Shown here piece after piece: positions 16,493 through 24,221 of a stretch of DNA of 64,000 bases; positions within the stretch are counted from its first letter, which is position 1, and each line of letters begins with the position of its first letter. The stretch is taken from assembly GCA_030123525.1 (NCBI GenBank), contig CP126125.1, positions 3,472,001 to 3,536,000 of the forward strand, written 5' to 3'. The notes below the pieces were generated by a model, which saw only the letters and a list, made by a program, of their open reading frames with translations, did no database searches and was not told where the DNA came from. This DNA is from ELB16-189 sp018266435 (lineage in GTDB: Bacteria > Bacteroidota > Bacteroidia > Cytophagales > Cyclobacteriaceae). The position numbers and the translations under genes are program-made.

Positions 16493-17146
16493 ATGTTAAG
16501 TTTCACAGAAGAAAACTACCTGAAAGCTATTTACCACCTATCCCAAGATGGCGACAGCCCCGTACTAACCAACGACTTGGCCAAATCTGTAAAAACGAAA
16601 GCTGCCTCCGCAACTGACATGATCAGAAAATTAGCTTCTAAAAAACTGATTGGTTACAAAAAGTACTACGGAGCTACCCTTACAGCAAAGGGCAAGGCTG
16701 CAGCCCTCATGGTCATACGAAAACACCGGCTATGGGAAACTTTTTTAGTGCAGAAGCTGGGTTTCTTATGGAGCGAAGTACACGAAGTAGCCGAGCAACT
16801 GGAGCACATTCAATCCAGGCGGTTAATTGAAAGATTGGATGAGTTCCTTGATTTTCCGCGAACGGATCCGCATGGTGACCCGATTCCCGATCAAAATGGA
16901 AAAATTTTTCAACCGGCTGCAATTTCCTGTGACCAACTAAAAGAAGGGAAACCCTCTTCCATCATTGCAGTAAAAGATTCCAGCAACTCATTGCTGATGC
17001 TGCTCGACAAAATAGGTGCTCACCCCGGCAAAAAAATTAAAATCATTGGTCGTGAACCTTTTGATCAATCGCTGGAAGTTCTGCTAGACGGGCAAAAAGT
17101 TTTTTTATCCAGCGAAGTGGCAAAAAATATTTTGGTAAAAGAATGA
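16493..17146 (+). CDS. DtxR/MntR-family metal-dependent transcriptional regulator
   Basis: A 217-residue metal-activated DNA-binding repressor. Residues 1-70 form a winged helix (TNDLAKSVKTKAASATDMIRKL); 71-140 form the dimerisation domain. The C-terminal FeoA/SH3-like domain starts at about 150 (GAHPGKKIKIIGREP). By eye, the metal site has His78 and E-x2-E-H at Glu101/Glu104/His105, which resembles MntR (Glu rather than the DtxR Cys). Positions 8 and 11, which are Asp and Glu in B. subtilis MntR, are Asn and Lys here. It overlaps the NRAMP gene by 4 bp (ATGA), so it very likely controls manganese or iron uptake by that transporter. Confidence 0.92.
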   Translation: MLSFTEENYLKAIYHLSQDGDSPVLTNDLAKSVKTKAASATDMIRKLASKKLIGYKKYYGATLTAKGKAAALMVIRKHRLWETFLVQKLGFLWSEVHEVAEQLEHIQSRRLIERLDEFLDFPRTDPHGDPIPDQNGKIFQPAAISCDQLKEGKPSSIIAVKDSSNSLLMLLDKIGAHPGKKIKIIGREPFDQSLEVLLDGQKVFLSSEVAKNILVKE

Positions 17147-19023
17147 ACCGATCTGCAGCCCAACACAAATCGCTCAGTGAAGTGCATGCTACCATTGACG
17201 CAACCAACCGCAAAGGCTGGCGTAAACTGTTGGCGTTTCTTGGGCCAGCCTACCTGATCAGCGTGGGGTACATGGATCCGGGCAACTGGGCTACTGACAT
17301 TGCAGGCGGCAGTAAATTTGGGTACACCCTTCTTTGGGTTTTGCTGATGAGCAACCTCATGGCTCTGCTCTTACAAAGCCTGAGCGCAAGATTGGGCATT
17401 GTACGGCAAATGGATTTGGCACAAGCATCGCGTGCCAGCTATCACCCCGCTGTTAATTTATGTTTATGGATTTTAGCTGAAATTGCGATTGCTGCCTGTG
17501 ACCTGGCAGAAGTGCTGGGCATGGCTATCGGGCTGAAATTATTATTCGGGCTTCCTTTGGTATGGGGCGTAACCCTTACGGTACTCGACACCCTGCTGCT
17601 GTTGGTTTTGCAGAGTTACGGTATGCGCAAGATCGAGGCATTTATCATTGCTTTGGTAGCTATCATCGGGATTTCATTTTTGCTGGAAATGATTTGGGCC
17701 AAACCTCATCTGGGTGAACTGGCTAAAGGATTTATCCCTTCGCTGCCTTCTGATGAAGCCTTGTACATCGCTATCGGAATTATTGGTGCCACCGTTATGC
17801 CGCATAATTTGTACCTGCACTCCGCATTAGTTCAAACGCGCAGGTACGATACCAGCGAACGTGGAGTTTGGTCAGCAATAAAATATAATTTCATTGATTC
17901 ATGCATTGCGTTGAACGCAGCATTCTTTGTGAATGCTGCCATTCTTATATTGGCGGCTTCTACTTTTTTCAGGGCCGGTATGTATGAAGTCTCCGACATT
18001 CAGGATTCGTATAAATTTCTTGCCCCGCTCACCGGCACAGATTGGGCATCGGTACTTTTTGGCGTGGCGTTAGTGGCTGCAGGTCAAAGTTCTACCATTA
18101 CCGGTACACTTGCCGGGCAAATTGTAATGGAAGGTTACCTGAATCTGCGCATTGCCCCGTGGCTTAGACGGTTAATTACTCGGCTAATCGCCATCACCCC
18201 GGCTTATCTTGTTATCCTCTTTTTTGGTGAACAAGAAACCGGCTCATTATTGGTACTCAGTCAAGTGATTTTAAGTCTGCAGTTGGGGTTTGCCATTGTG
18301 CCGCTGATCCACTTTACCAGCAACAAGGAAAAGATGGGAGCCTTTGTCATCAAGCCGGCAGTAAAAATACTCGCCTGGATAATTGCCACCATCATCATTG
18401 CTCTGAACATAAAACTGGTGTTTCAGGAAATAGTTGGATGGATCAATAGCTCGGGTAATTATCAATGGGTTATTTGGGGATTAGTCATTCCGGTCTGTGT
18501 AGTTGCCATCGCTCTACTGCTGTACATCATCTTCAAACCCTTGCTCGATCAGCGAAGACTTCAACATATCGTTCCTCACGGAACAGCACTTGACCTCAAC
18601 TTATTGGTAAAGCCTTCTTACCACCGCGTAGCCATATCCATTGACTTCAGCGAAGCAGATACCAAAGCCATACAAAGTGCCCTTGCACAAGGCGGACATG
18701 AGGCCAGGTACATTTTATTACACGTAGTGGAAACAGCCGGAGCCATGTGGTACGGTAGCGAAATTGCTGACCGTGAAGCCAATGAAGACACCTCTGCCCT
18801 GGCAAACTATGCTGAGCAACTGCAAAGCAAAGGATACCCCTGCGAAGTAAAAATCGGGTTTGGAAACCCCAGACGAACTCTGCCTGAAATGATTAACAAC
18901 TTTGGTGCAGACCTTTTAGTGATGGGTGCCCATGGACACAACTGGGCAAAAGACCTGGTATTTGGTACAACAGTAGATATTGTGCGGCACCGTGTAAACA
19001 TTCCTGTGCTCATCGTAAGATAG
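17143..19023 (+). CDS. NRAMP-family Mn2+/Fe2+ transporter fused to a UspA domain
   Basis: Proton-coupled divalent metal importer in the inner membrane. The NRAMP part shows the metal-binding motifs DPGN (45-48, TM1) and MPH (219-221, TM6), plus about 11 helices to residue about 470. A cytoplasmic UspA domain follows from about residue 493 (HRVAISIDFSEADTKAI) to the end. It has a complete nucleotide motif G-2x-G-9x-G-S/T (GAHGHNWAKDLVFGTT), so ATP binding is plausible. The length of 626 exceeds the usual 400-450 residues because of the fusion. It is translationally coupled to the upstream DtxR-type regulator. The Usp domain may sense nucleotide or stress state. Confidence 0.93.
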   Translation: MNRSAAQHKSLSEVHATIDATNRKGWRKLLAFLGPAYLISVGYMDPGNWATDIAGGSKFGYTLLWVLLMSNLMALLLQSLSARLGIVRQMDLAQASRASYHPAVNLCLWILAEIAIAACDLAEVLGMAIGLKLLFGLPLVWGVTLTVLDTLLLLVLQSYGMRKIEAFIIALVAIIGISFLLEMIWAKPHLGELAKGFIPSLPSDEALYIAIGIIGATVMPHNLYLHSALVQTRRYDTSERGVWSAIKYNFIDSCIALNAAFFVNAAILILAASTFFRAGMYEVSDIQDSYKFLAPLTGTDWASVLFGVALVAAGQSSTITGTLAGQIVMEGYLNLRIAPWLRRLITRLIAITPAYLVILFFGEQETGSLLVLSQVILSLQLGFAIVPLIHFTSNKEKMGAFVIKPAVKILAWIIATIIIALNIKLVFQEIVGWINSSGNYQWVIWGLVIPVCVVAIALLLYIIFKPLLDQRRLQHIVPHGTALDLNLLVKPSYHRVAISIDFSEADTKAIQSALAQGGHEARYILLHVVETAGAMWYGSEIADREANEDTSALANYAEQLQSKGYPCEVKIGFGNPRRTLPEMINNFGADLLVMGAHGHNWAKDLVFGTTVDIVRHRVNIPVLIVR

Positions 19024-19061
19024 TTTCCTACTTTTGAATCTTAAATTAAAACTTTTGAGAG

Positions 19062-20426
19062 TTGAGTCGGGTCAATGATACCATAGTAGCCCTCGCCACA
19101 GCACAAGGCATAAGCGCCATAGCAGTTGTTCGCCTTTCGGGAAAAGAAAGCATACCGATTGTACAAAAAATGTTCAAAGGAAAAAATTTATCGGAGGTGC
19201 CGGGCCACACCGTTCACTTCGGATTATTGCATGATGATGATCAACCTATTGATGAGGTATTGGTCTCTGTTTTCCGTGAGCCTAACTCATTCACTAAAGA
19301 AGACTCAGTCGAAATCTCCTGCCACGGTTCACCCCTAATCGTGAAGAAGATTATTCTGACACTGACCAAAAACGGAGCACGTCTGGCTTCACCCGGAGAG
19401 TTTACCAAGCGTGCTTTTTTAAACGGGCGGTTTGATCTGGCACAAGCCGAAGCCGTGGCCGACATAATCAATGCCGAAACCGATAACGGACGGCAAGCTG
19501 CGCTGAACCAAATGCGTGGGGGATTTTCTCATGAGATCATGCACCTGCGTGAAGAGTTGATTCACTTTGCCTCGTTAATTGAACTGGAATTGGATTTTGC
19601 TGAAGAGGATGTAGAATTTGCCAAACGTGATGAACTGAAAAAATTAATTCTGAAAATTCAATCGGTCATCCGATCCCTGATGAATTCATTTGATCAGGGC
19701 AACGTAATCAAAAATGGAGTACCTACGGTGATAGCCGGAAAGCCCAACGTAGGCAAGTCAACTTTGCTCAATGCTCTGCTCAATGAAGAAAAGGCCATCG
19801 TATCAGACATACCCGGCACTACACGTGATGTAATCGAAGATGAAATGACACTGGGCGGAATCGTATTCCGGTTTATGGATACGGCCGGTTTACGTGAAAC
19901 ACGCGATGTGGTAGAAGCCATCGGGGTTGAGCGGACAAAAGAAAACCTGCGCAAAGCTTCGCTCATTCTATATTTATTTGACCTTACCGATACTTCCCTT
20001 TCCGAAATTGAAAAAGAAGAAACGGATATAAAAAAACTGAACATACCCTATATCAAAGTCGGAAATAAAAAGGATCGTGCCGATCAGTCATTAATGCGCG
20101 TACTGAACGAAAAAGGATTCATACTCATCTCGGCATCAACCCAAGAAAACATTCCGGCTCTTAAAGAAAAAATACTCGCCCATTTTCACATCAACCAAGT
20201 AAAGCAAGGCGATGTACTGGTGACCAACATCCGCCACTACCAATGCCTGAAGCAAACACATGAGGCCCTTGACCGCGTGCTGGACGGTATAGACAAAAAG
20301 ACAACTGGCGATTTTTTAGCCATGGACATTCGGCAAGCCTTGCATTATTTAGGTGAGATAACCGGAGCCATTACAACTGAAGACTTATTAGAAAACATTT
20401 TTTCAAAGTTCTGTATCGGAAAATAA
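19062..20426 (+). CDS. mnmE: tRNA uridine-5-carboxymethylaminomethyl modification GTPase
   Basis: Partner of MnmG in making cmnm5U34 in the tRNA wobble position. The N-terminal tetrahydrofolate-binding domain (DTIVALATAQGISAIAVVRLSG) leads into helices and a G domain: G1 GKPNVGKST, G2 GTTRD, G3 DTAGLRE, G4 NKKD. The C-terminus is FCIGK, the conserved C-x-G-K end. The start is TTG: an in-frame TGA lies only 3 bp upstream (19056-19058) and no in-frame ATG exists before the essential N-terminus. The length of 454 residues is normal. It begins 38 bp after the NRAMP gene. Confidence 0.96.
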   Translation: MSRVNDTIVALATAQGISAIAVVRLSGKESIPIVQKMFKGKNLSEVPGHTVHFGLLHDDDQPIDEVLVSVFREPNSFTKEDSVEISCHGSPLIVKKIILTLTKNGARLASPGEFTKRAFLNGRFDLAQAEAVADIINAETDNGRQAALNQMRGGFSHEIMHLREELIHFASLIELELDFAEEDVEFAKRDELKKLILKIQSVIRSLMNSFDQGNVIKNGVPTVIAGKPNVGKSTLLNALLNEEKAIVSDIPGTTRDVIEDEMTLGGIVFRFMDTAGLRETRDVVEAIGVERTKENLRKASLILYLFDLTDTSLSEIEKEETDIKKLNIPYIKVGNKKDRADQSLMRVLNEKGFILISASTQENIPALKEKILAHFHINQVKQGDVLVTNIRHYQCLKQTHEALDRVLDGIDKKTTGDFLAMDIRQALHYLGEITGAITTEDLLENIFSKFCIGK

Positions 20427-20470
20427 CTGGCACTCCGAAACTAAGCCGGTTCAATCGGGTTACACCGTAA

Positions 20471-21619
20471 TTAATTCTGAATAGCTCTGGGTAGCTTATT
20501 ATGATTCAATGCATTGTATTTTCTCAGGATTGTGAGGGTTTGCTTAATAGGAAGAGCTGACACAAAACGACCATGATATCCTTTCATATCTTCTGCCATG
20601 AATAACGAATTGAGGATGGCCTCTTCCGTAGCTTCCCATACAGCTAAAAACAAAGGACTCATGTATTCATTGGGCACATCATCAACCTGCACCACACCAT
20701 TCTTTCCTGCATAAGAAATTCTGTTTTTTTTATACGTTGAAAAAGCGATTGAATAGTCTCCGCTTCCGTTAGAGGAAAAAGAGCCTACACTGCCGAGTGC
20801 GAGATAAGAACGTTTGGCCAGTCGCTTGAGGTTGCGGTCAGAAACCGGTGCATCGGTGGCAATGATGATCATGCACGAGCCGTCTGCCTTGTATTTTGAA
20901 GATGGGTCTTGCATATAAAAATTATTCAACTCACGCCCTACCGGTGCACCATTAATATTAAGTATGCCACCAAAGTTAGTCTGCACCAATACGCCAACGG
21001 TATACCCTCCTTTTGATGCCGGCAGTTTTCGCGAAGCCGTGCCGATTCCTCCTTTAAAGCCCAAGCACTGGGTACCCGTTCCTGCTCCAACATTTCCTTC
21101 GGCTACCGGCCCGGTCTTAGCATTGTGCAAAGCCTCCGCAACATCAACAGAAGTAACATGCCTTCCGCGTATGTCGTTCAGTCCTCCATCATTGGTTTCT
21201 CCTACAACGGCATTCACCGAGCGTACCTCTTCATTGCCCGATAACTTCAACACATAATCTAATACGGCATTGGCTACCAACGGAGTGTTGAGTGTGTTTG
21301 TCAATACGATTGGCGTTTCGATATTGCCCAGTTCTTCCACCTGCGACAGCCCCATGGATTTTCCAAAACCATTGCCTACAAAAATTGCCGCAGGCACTTT
21401 GTTTTGAAAGACATTGTCGTTATGTGGAAAAATAGCCGTAACACCCGTCCGGATGCTGTCACCCTGAATGAGTGTTTTCTGCCCCACCATTACACCTTCT
21501 ACATCTGTGATGGCGTTGTATGTACCTGTGGACAATATACCAATGGTAATTCCAAAATCACGTGCCCTGCCCCGGTCTTCTTTCTGCGCAAAACACTGGA
21601 ACAGGCCAAAGATGAACAC
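20471..21619 (-). CDS. P1 (S58, DmpA-type) peptidase
   Basis: An Ntn-hydrolase aminopeptidase of the DmpA/BapA family that self-cleaves into two chains before a serine nucleophile. The predicted nucleophile is Ser248 in DGSCMIIIATDAP, near DmpA Ser250. Other family blocks are ARDFGITIGILSTG, NAITDVEGVMVG, PAAIFVGNGFGK and VGETNDGGLNDIRGRHV. The 382 residues are complete apart from the N-terminus. The best in-frame start is GTG at 21619, giving a weak signal MFIFGLFQCFAQ. Upstream, one missing base would join an ATG at 21648 to a normal signal peptide. It may therefore carry a frameshift or assembly error. Confidence 0.88.
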   Translation of the reverse strand: MFIFGLFQCFAQKEDRGRARDFGITIGILSTGTYNAITDVEGVMVGQKTLIQGDSIRTGVTAIFPHNDNVFQNKVPAAIFVGNGFGKSMGLSQVEELGNIETPIVLTNTLNTPLVANAVLDYVLKLSGNEEVRSVNAVVGETNDGGLNDIRGRHVTSVDVAEALHNAKTGPVAEGNVGAGTGTQCLGFKGGIGTASRKLPASKGGYTVGVLVQTNFGGILNINGAPVGRELNNFYMQDPSSKYKADGSCMIIIATDAPVSDRNLKRLAKRSYLALGSVGSFSSNGSGDYSIAFSTYKKNRISYAGKNGVVQVDDVPNEYMSPLFLAVWEATEEAILNSLFMAEDMKGYHGRFVSALPIKQTLTILRKYNALNHNKLPRAIQN

Positions 21620-21865
21620 CGTGCTCCATAAAAGTATCTTGTTCTCATCAGTAAAAGTTGATTAGCAAAATAAAAGAAAACTATTGCTCTGTTGTTTCCG
21701 ATAACGAAATATATTTTGCCGCAACAGTGTTTCTCTGCAAACAAAATGTACCGGTAAAAATTACCTGTGCGCCACTATAAAATACCGTTCTTCAAAAAAA
21801 CATAACCCTCTTGACATTTGTGTTTTACCTTACAATATCATTCCTATTAAAAAATAAATTTTGTT

Positions 21866-23440
21866 ATGAAGCAATACCTTGTTTTATGTTTCTTACTCCT
21901 TCTCTTTGCTGCAGATGGAATAGCCCAAAGAAATTCTCAATCGGTAAAAAAGCAGGTCAATCCATTGATTCAAAAAATGATCAATGAAGAAACCGGAAAC
22001 TCCCAGCTCAAATCCATTGCCCACGAGTTATTTGACAAGATCGGCCCCCGGCTTGTGGGAACATCCAAGATGCAACAGGCTAACGACTGGGCTGTTCAGA
22101 AATATAAAAGCTTTGGCATAGATGCCCACAATGAAAAATGGGGTGAGTGGCGCGGGTGGGAACGCGGCATCTCACACATTGATATGATCTCTCCTTGGAT
22201 AAAAACATTGGAAGGAACACAGTTGGCCTGGAGTCCTTCTACAAAAGGAAAAACCGTGACGGCCGAAGTTGTAATCTTTCCTGACCTGGCCGATAGCGTG
22301 GCTTACATAAAATGGTTGCCTTCGGTAAAAGGTAAGTTTGTAATGATCAGTGCCGAGCAACCCACCGGGCGATCAGAAGCCAACTGGAAAGAGTTTGGAA
22401 CAGAAACCTCCATAAAAAAAATCAACAAAGAAAAAGACAGTATAACCAAAGCATGGAACAAGCGACTGCACAAAGCCGGGTACACCACCCGAACATTACC
22501 TCCCGCACTGGAAAAATCTGGAGCCGCAGGGATTGTCACTAACTATTGGAGCCGAGGATTTGGAGTGGATAAAATTTTTGGAGCCTACACAAAAAATATA
22601 CCCACCGTTGATATTGCGCTGGAAGATTACGGATTGATCTACCGCCTGGCAAATGATGGAACACCCGTAAAACTAAATATACAGGCCGACAGCCGCGAAA
22701 CTGGAATGCAACCCACACTCAACACTGTGGCTGAAATCAAAGGCACAGAAAAGCCCAACGAATATGTACTTCTTTCAGCTCATTTCGATTCATGGGATGG
22801 CGCAACCGGTGCCACCGACAACGGCACCGGAACTTTAGTGATGATGGAAGCCATGAGGTTGCTCAAAAAATTCTACCCCAATCCTAAACGCACCATCCTG
22901 GCAGGGCATTGGGGAAGCGAAGAACAAGGGCTGAATGGCTCACGTGCTTTCGTAGAAGACCATCCGGAAATTGTAAAAGGACTGCAGGCCTCGTTCAACC
23001 AAGATAATGGTACAGGCAGGGTTACTGATATTTCGGGTCAGGGCTTTTTGTATGCTTACGAATACATTCAGCGGTGGCTGGATGCAGTTCCCGATAGCAT
23101 TAAAAAAGACATCAAAACTACTTTCCCCGGTTTCCCCGGTGGTGGCGGCTCTGACTTTGCATCCTTTGTGGCTGCCGGTGCTCCCGGTTTTTCATTGAGC
23201 AGTCTCAGCTGGGAATATGGCACCTACACCTGGCACACTAACCGAGACACCTACGATAAAATTGTTTTTGACGATGTTCGTAAAAATGTAATTCTCACCG
23301 CAATTTTAGCATACATGGCCAGTGAAGATCCAAAGTTTTTTAATCGAGAAAAATCCGTGTTGTCCGTTAGCCCATGGACGGGCGAGCCAGGCAAGTGGCC
23401 CGAACAAAAATCACCTACCCGCAAAGGTGGTGTAAATTGA
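21866..23440 (+). CDS. M28 family zinc peptidase (secreted)
   Basis: A 524-residue exported aminopeptidase-like enzyme. The signal peptide covers about residues 1-20 (QYLVLCFLLLLFAADGIA). A PA-like segment precedes the catalytic domain. Zinc-site motifs are visible: His and Asp in SAHFDSWDGATGATDNGTG, then the Glu pair SEEQGLNGS, Asp in NQDNGTGRV and His in TWHTNRDTYDKI. This set matches the M28 co-catalytic dinuclear site. The gene is divergent from the P1 peptidase and ends in a strong terminator (23447-23482). Peptide scavenging or envelope protein turnover is inferred. Confidence 0.9.
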   Translation: MKQYLVLCFLLLLFAADGIAQRNSQSVKKQVNPLIQKMINEETGNSQLKSIAHELFDKIGPRLVGTSKMQQANDWAVQKYKSFGIDAHNEKWGEWRGWERGISHIDMISPWIKTLEGTQLAWSPSTKGKTVTAEVVIFPDLADSVAYIKWLPSVKGKFVMISAEQPTGRSEANWKEFGTETSIKKINKEKDSITKAWNKRLHKAGYTTRTLPPALEKSGAAGIVTNYWSRGFGVDKIFGAYTKNIPTVDIALEDYGLIYRLANDGTPVKLNIQADSRETGMQPTLNTVAEIKGTEKPNEYVLLSAHFDSWDGATGATDNGTGTLVMMEAMRLLKKFYPNPKRTILAGHWGSEEQGLNGSRAFVEDHPEIVKGLQASFNQDNGTGRVTDISGQGFLYAYEYIQRWLDAVPDSIKKDIKTTFPGFPGGGGSDFASFVAAGAPGFSLSSLSWEYGTYTWHTNRDTYDKIVFDDVRKNVILTAILAYMASEDPKFFNREKSVLSVSPWTGEPGKWPEQKSPTRKGGVN

Positions 23441-23446
23441 AATCAA

Positions 23447-23482
23447 GAAACCGCTTCAAAAAAATGAGGCGGTTTCTTTTTA
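23447..23482 (+). terminator. Rho-independent terminator after the M28 peptidase
   Basis: The stem GAAACCGC (23447-23454) pairs with GCGGTTTC (23469-23476), with a 14-nt loop, followed by TTTTTAT. It starts 7 bp past the stop codon. Confidence 0.85.
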
Positions 23483-23556
23483 TCAACTCTTAGGATAAGC
23501 TGTCAATAAATAAAAAGCACTACATGAACTTTCAATAACTAAAAACAGTTGATTGT

Positions 23557-23564
23557 TAACTTTG
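23557..23564 (+). promoter_or_regulatory. -7 promoter element of the HMA-AraC gene
   Basis: TAACTTTG is an exact TAnnTTTG match, 16 bp upstream of the ATG at 23580. A partly matching AACTTTG (24194-24200) precedes the CopA gene start at 24222. A convincing -33 TTG is not seen at the standard spacing. Confidence 0.4.
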
Positions 23565-23579
23565 TGCACCGGCTAAAAA

Positions 23580-24140
23580 ATGAAACTCTTCATAAAAAAT
23601 ATGGTTTGCGATCGTTGCATTATGGTAGTGCAAAACGAACTGGATAAACTCGGTTTAAAAACAAAAAACGTAACCCTGGGTGAAGCTACACTTGAAAAAG
23701 AACCGACCACGGCCGAAAAGCAAAAACTCGAAGATGCTATGATTTCACTGGGGTTTGAAATCATTGATGATAAGAAGAGCCGGATAATTGAAAAAATAAA
23801 GAAGATCATCATCGACCAAGTGCACCATCATAATGCTGACCGCAAACACAACCTGTCAGAAATAGTAAGCCACGAACTGCATCATGATTATAATTATCTC
23901 TCCAATCTTTTTTCTGATGTGGAGGGCACAACTATTGAAAAGTATTTCATTGCACAGAAAATTGAACGGGTAAAAGAACTGTTGGTCTATGATGAGTTGT
24001 CTTTAAGTGAAATTGCTGACCAACTCAATTATTCCAGCGTTGCCTACTTAAGTAATCAATTTAAAAAAGTAACCGGACTTACCCCAAGTCACTTCAAACA
24101 GATCAAAGAAGAAAAAAGGAAGCCCTTAGACCACGTGTAA
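23580..24140 (+). CDS. AraC-family regulator with N-terminal HMA-like metal-binding domain
   Basis: A 186-residue regulator. Residues 1-63 resemble a heavy-metal-associated domain with a C-x2-C pair (Cys10, Cys13 in MVCDRC). Residues about 90-180 form an AraC double helix-turn-helix (LSEIADQLNYSSVAYLSNQFKKVTGLTPSHFKQ). The linker is His-rich (HHHN, HELHHD). It is 82 bp upstream of the CopA-type ATPase on the same strand, so copper sensing and control of that exporter is the natural inference. Classical CueR or CsoR are not seen here. The Cys pair would bind Cu(I), but this is not shown. Confidence 0.88.
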   Translation: MKLFIKNMVCDRCIMVVQNELDKLGLKTKNVTLGEATLEKEPTTAEKQKLEDAMISLGFEIIDDKKSRIIEKIKKIIIDQVHHHNADRKHNLSEIVSHELHHDYNYLSNLFSDVEGTTIEKYFIAQKIERVKELLVYDELSLSEIADQLNYSSVAYLSNQFKKVTGLTPSHFKQIKEEKRKPLDHV

Positions 24141-24221
24141 ATCTTACAAAACAATTCTGGAAAATTATAATGTACACAGTTGATATTCGTGCAAACTTTG
24201 TGTCGTTAATTTTTTAAAAAT

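Noticed and set aside
21499..21648. Separate small ORF from the ATG at 21648 on the minus strand
   Set aside because: It is out of frame with the peptidase, has no recognisable content and looks like the shifted start of the peptidase gene.
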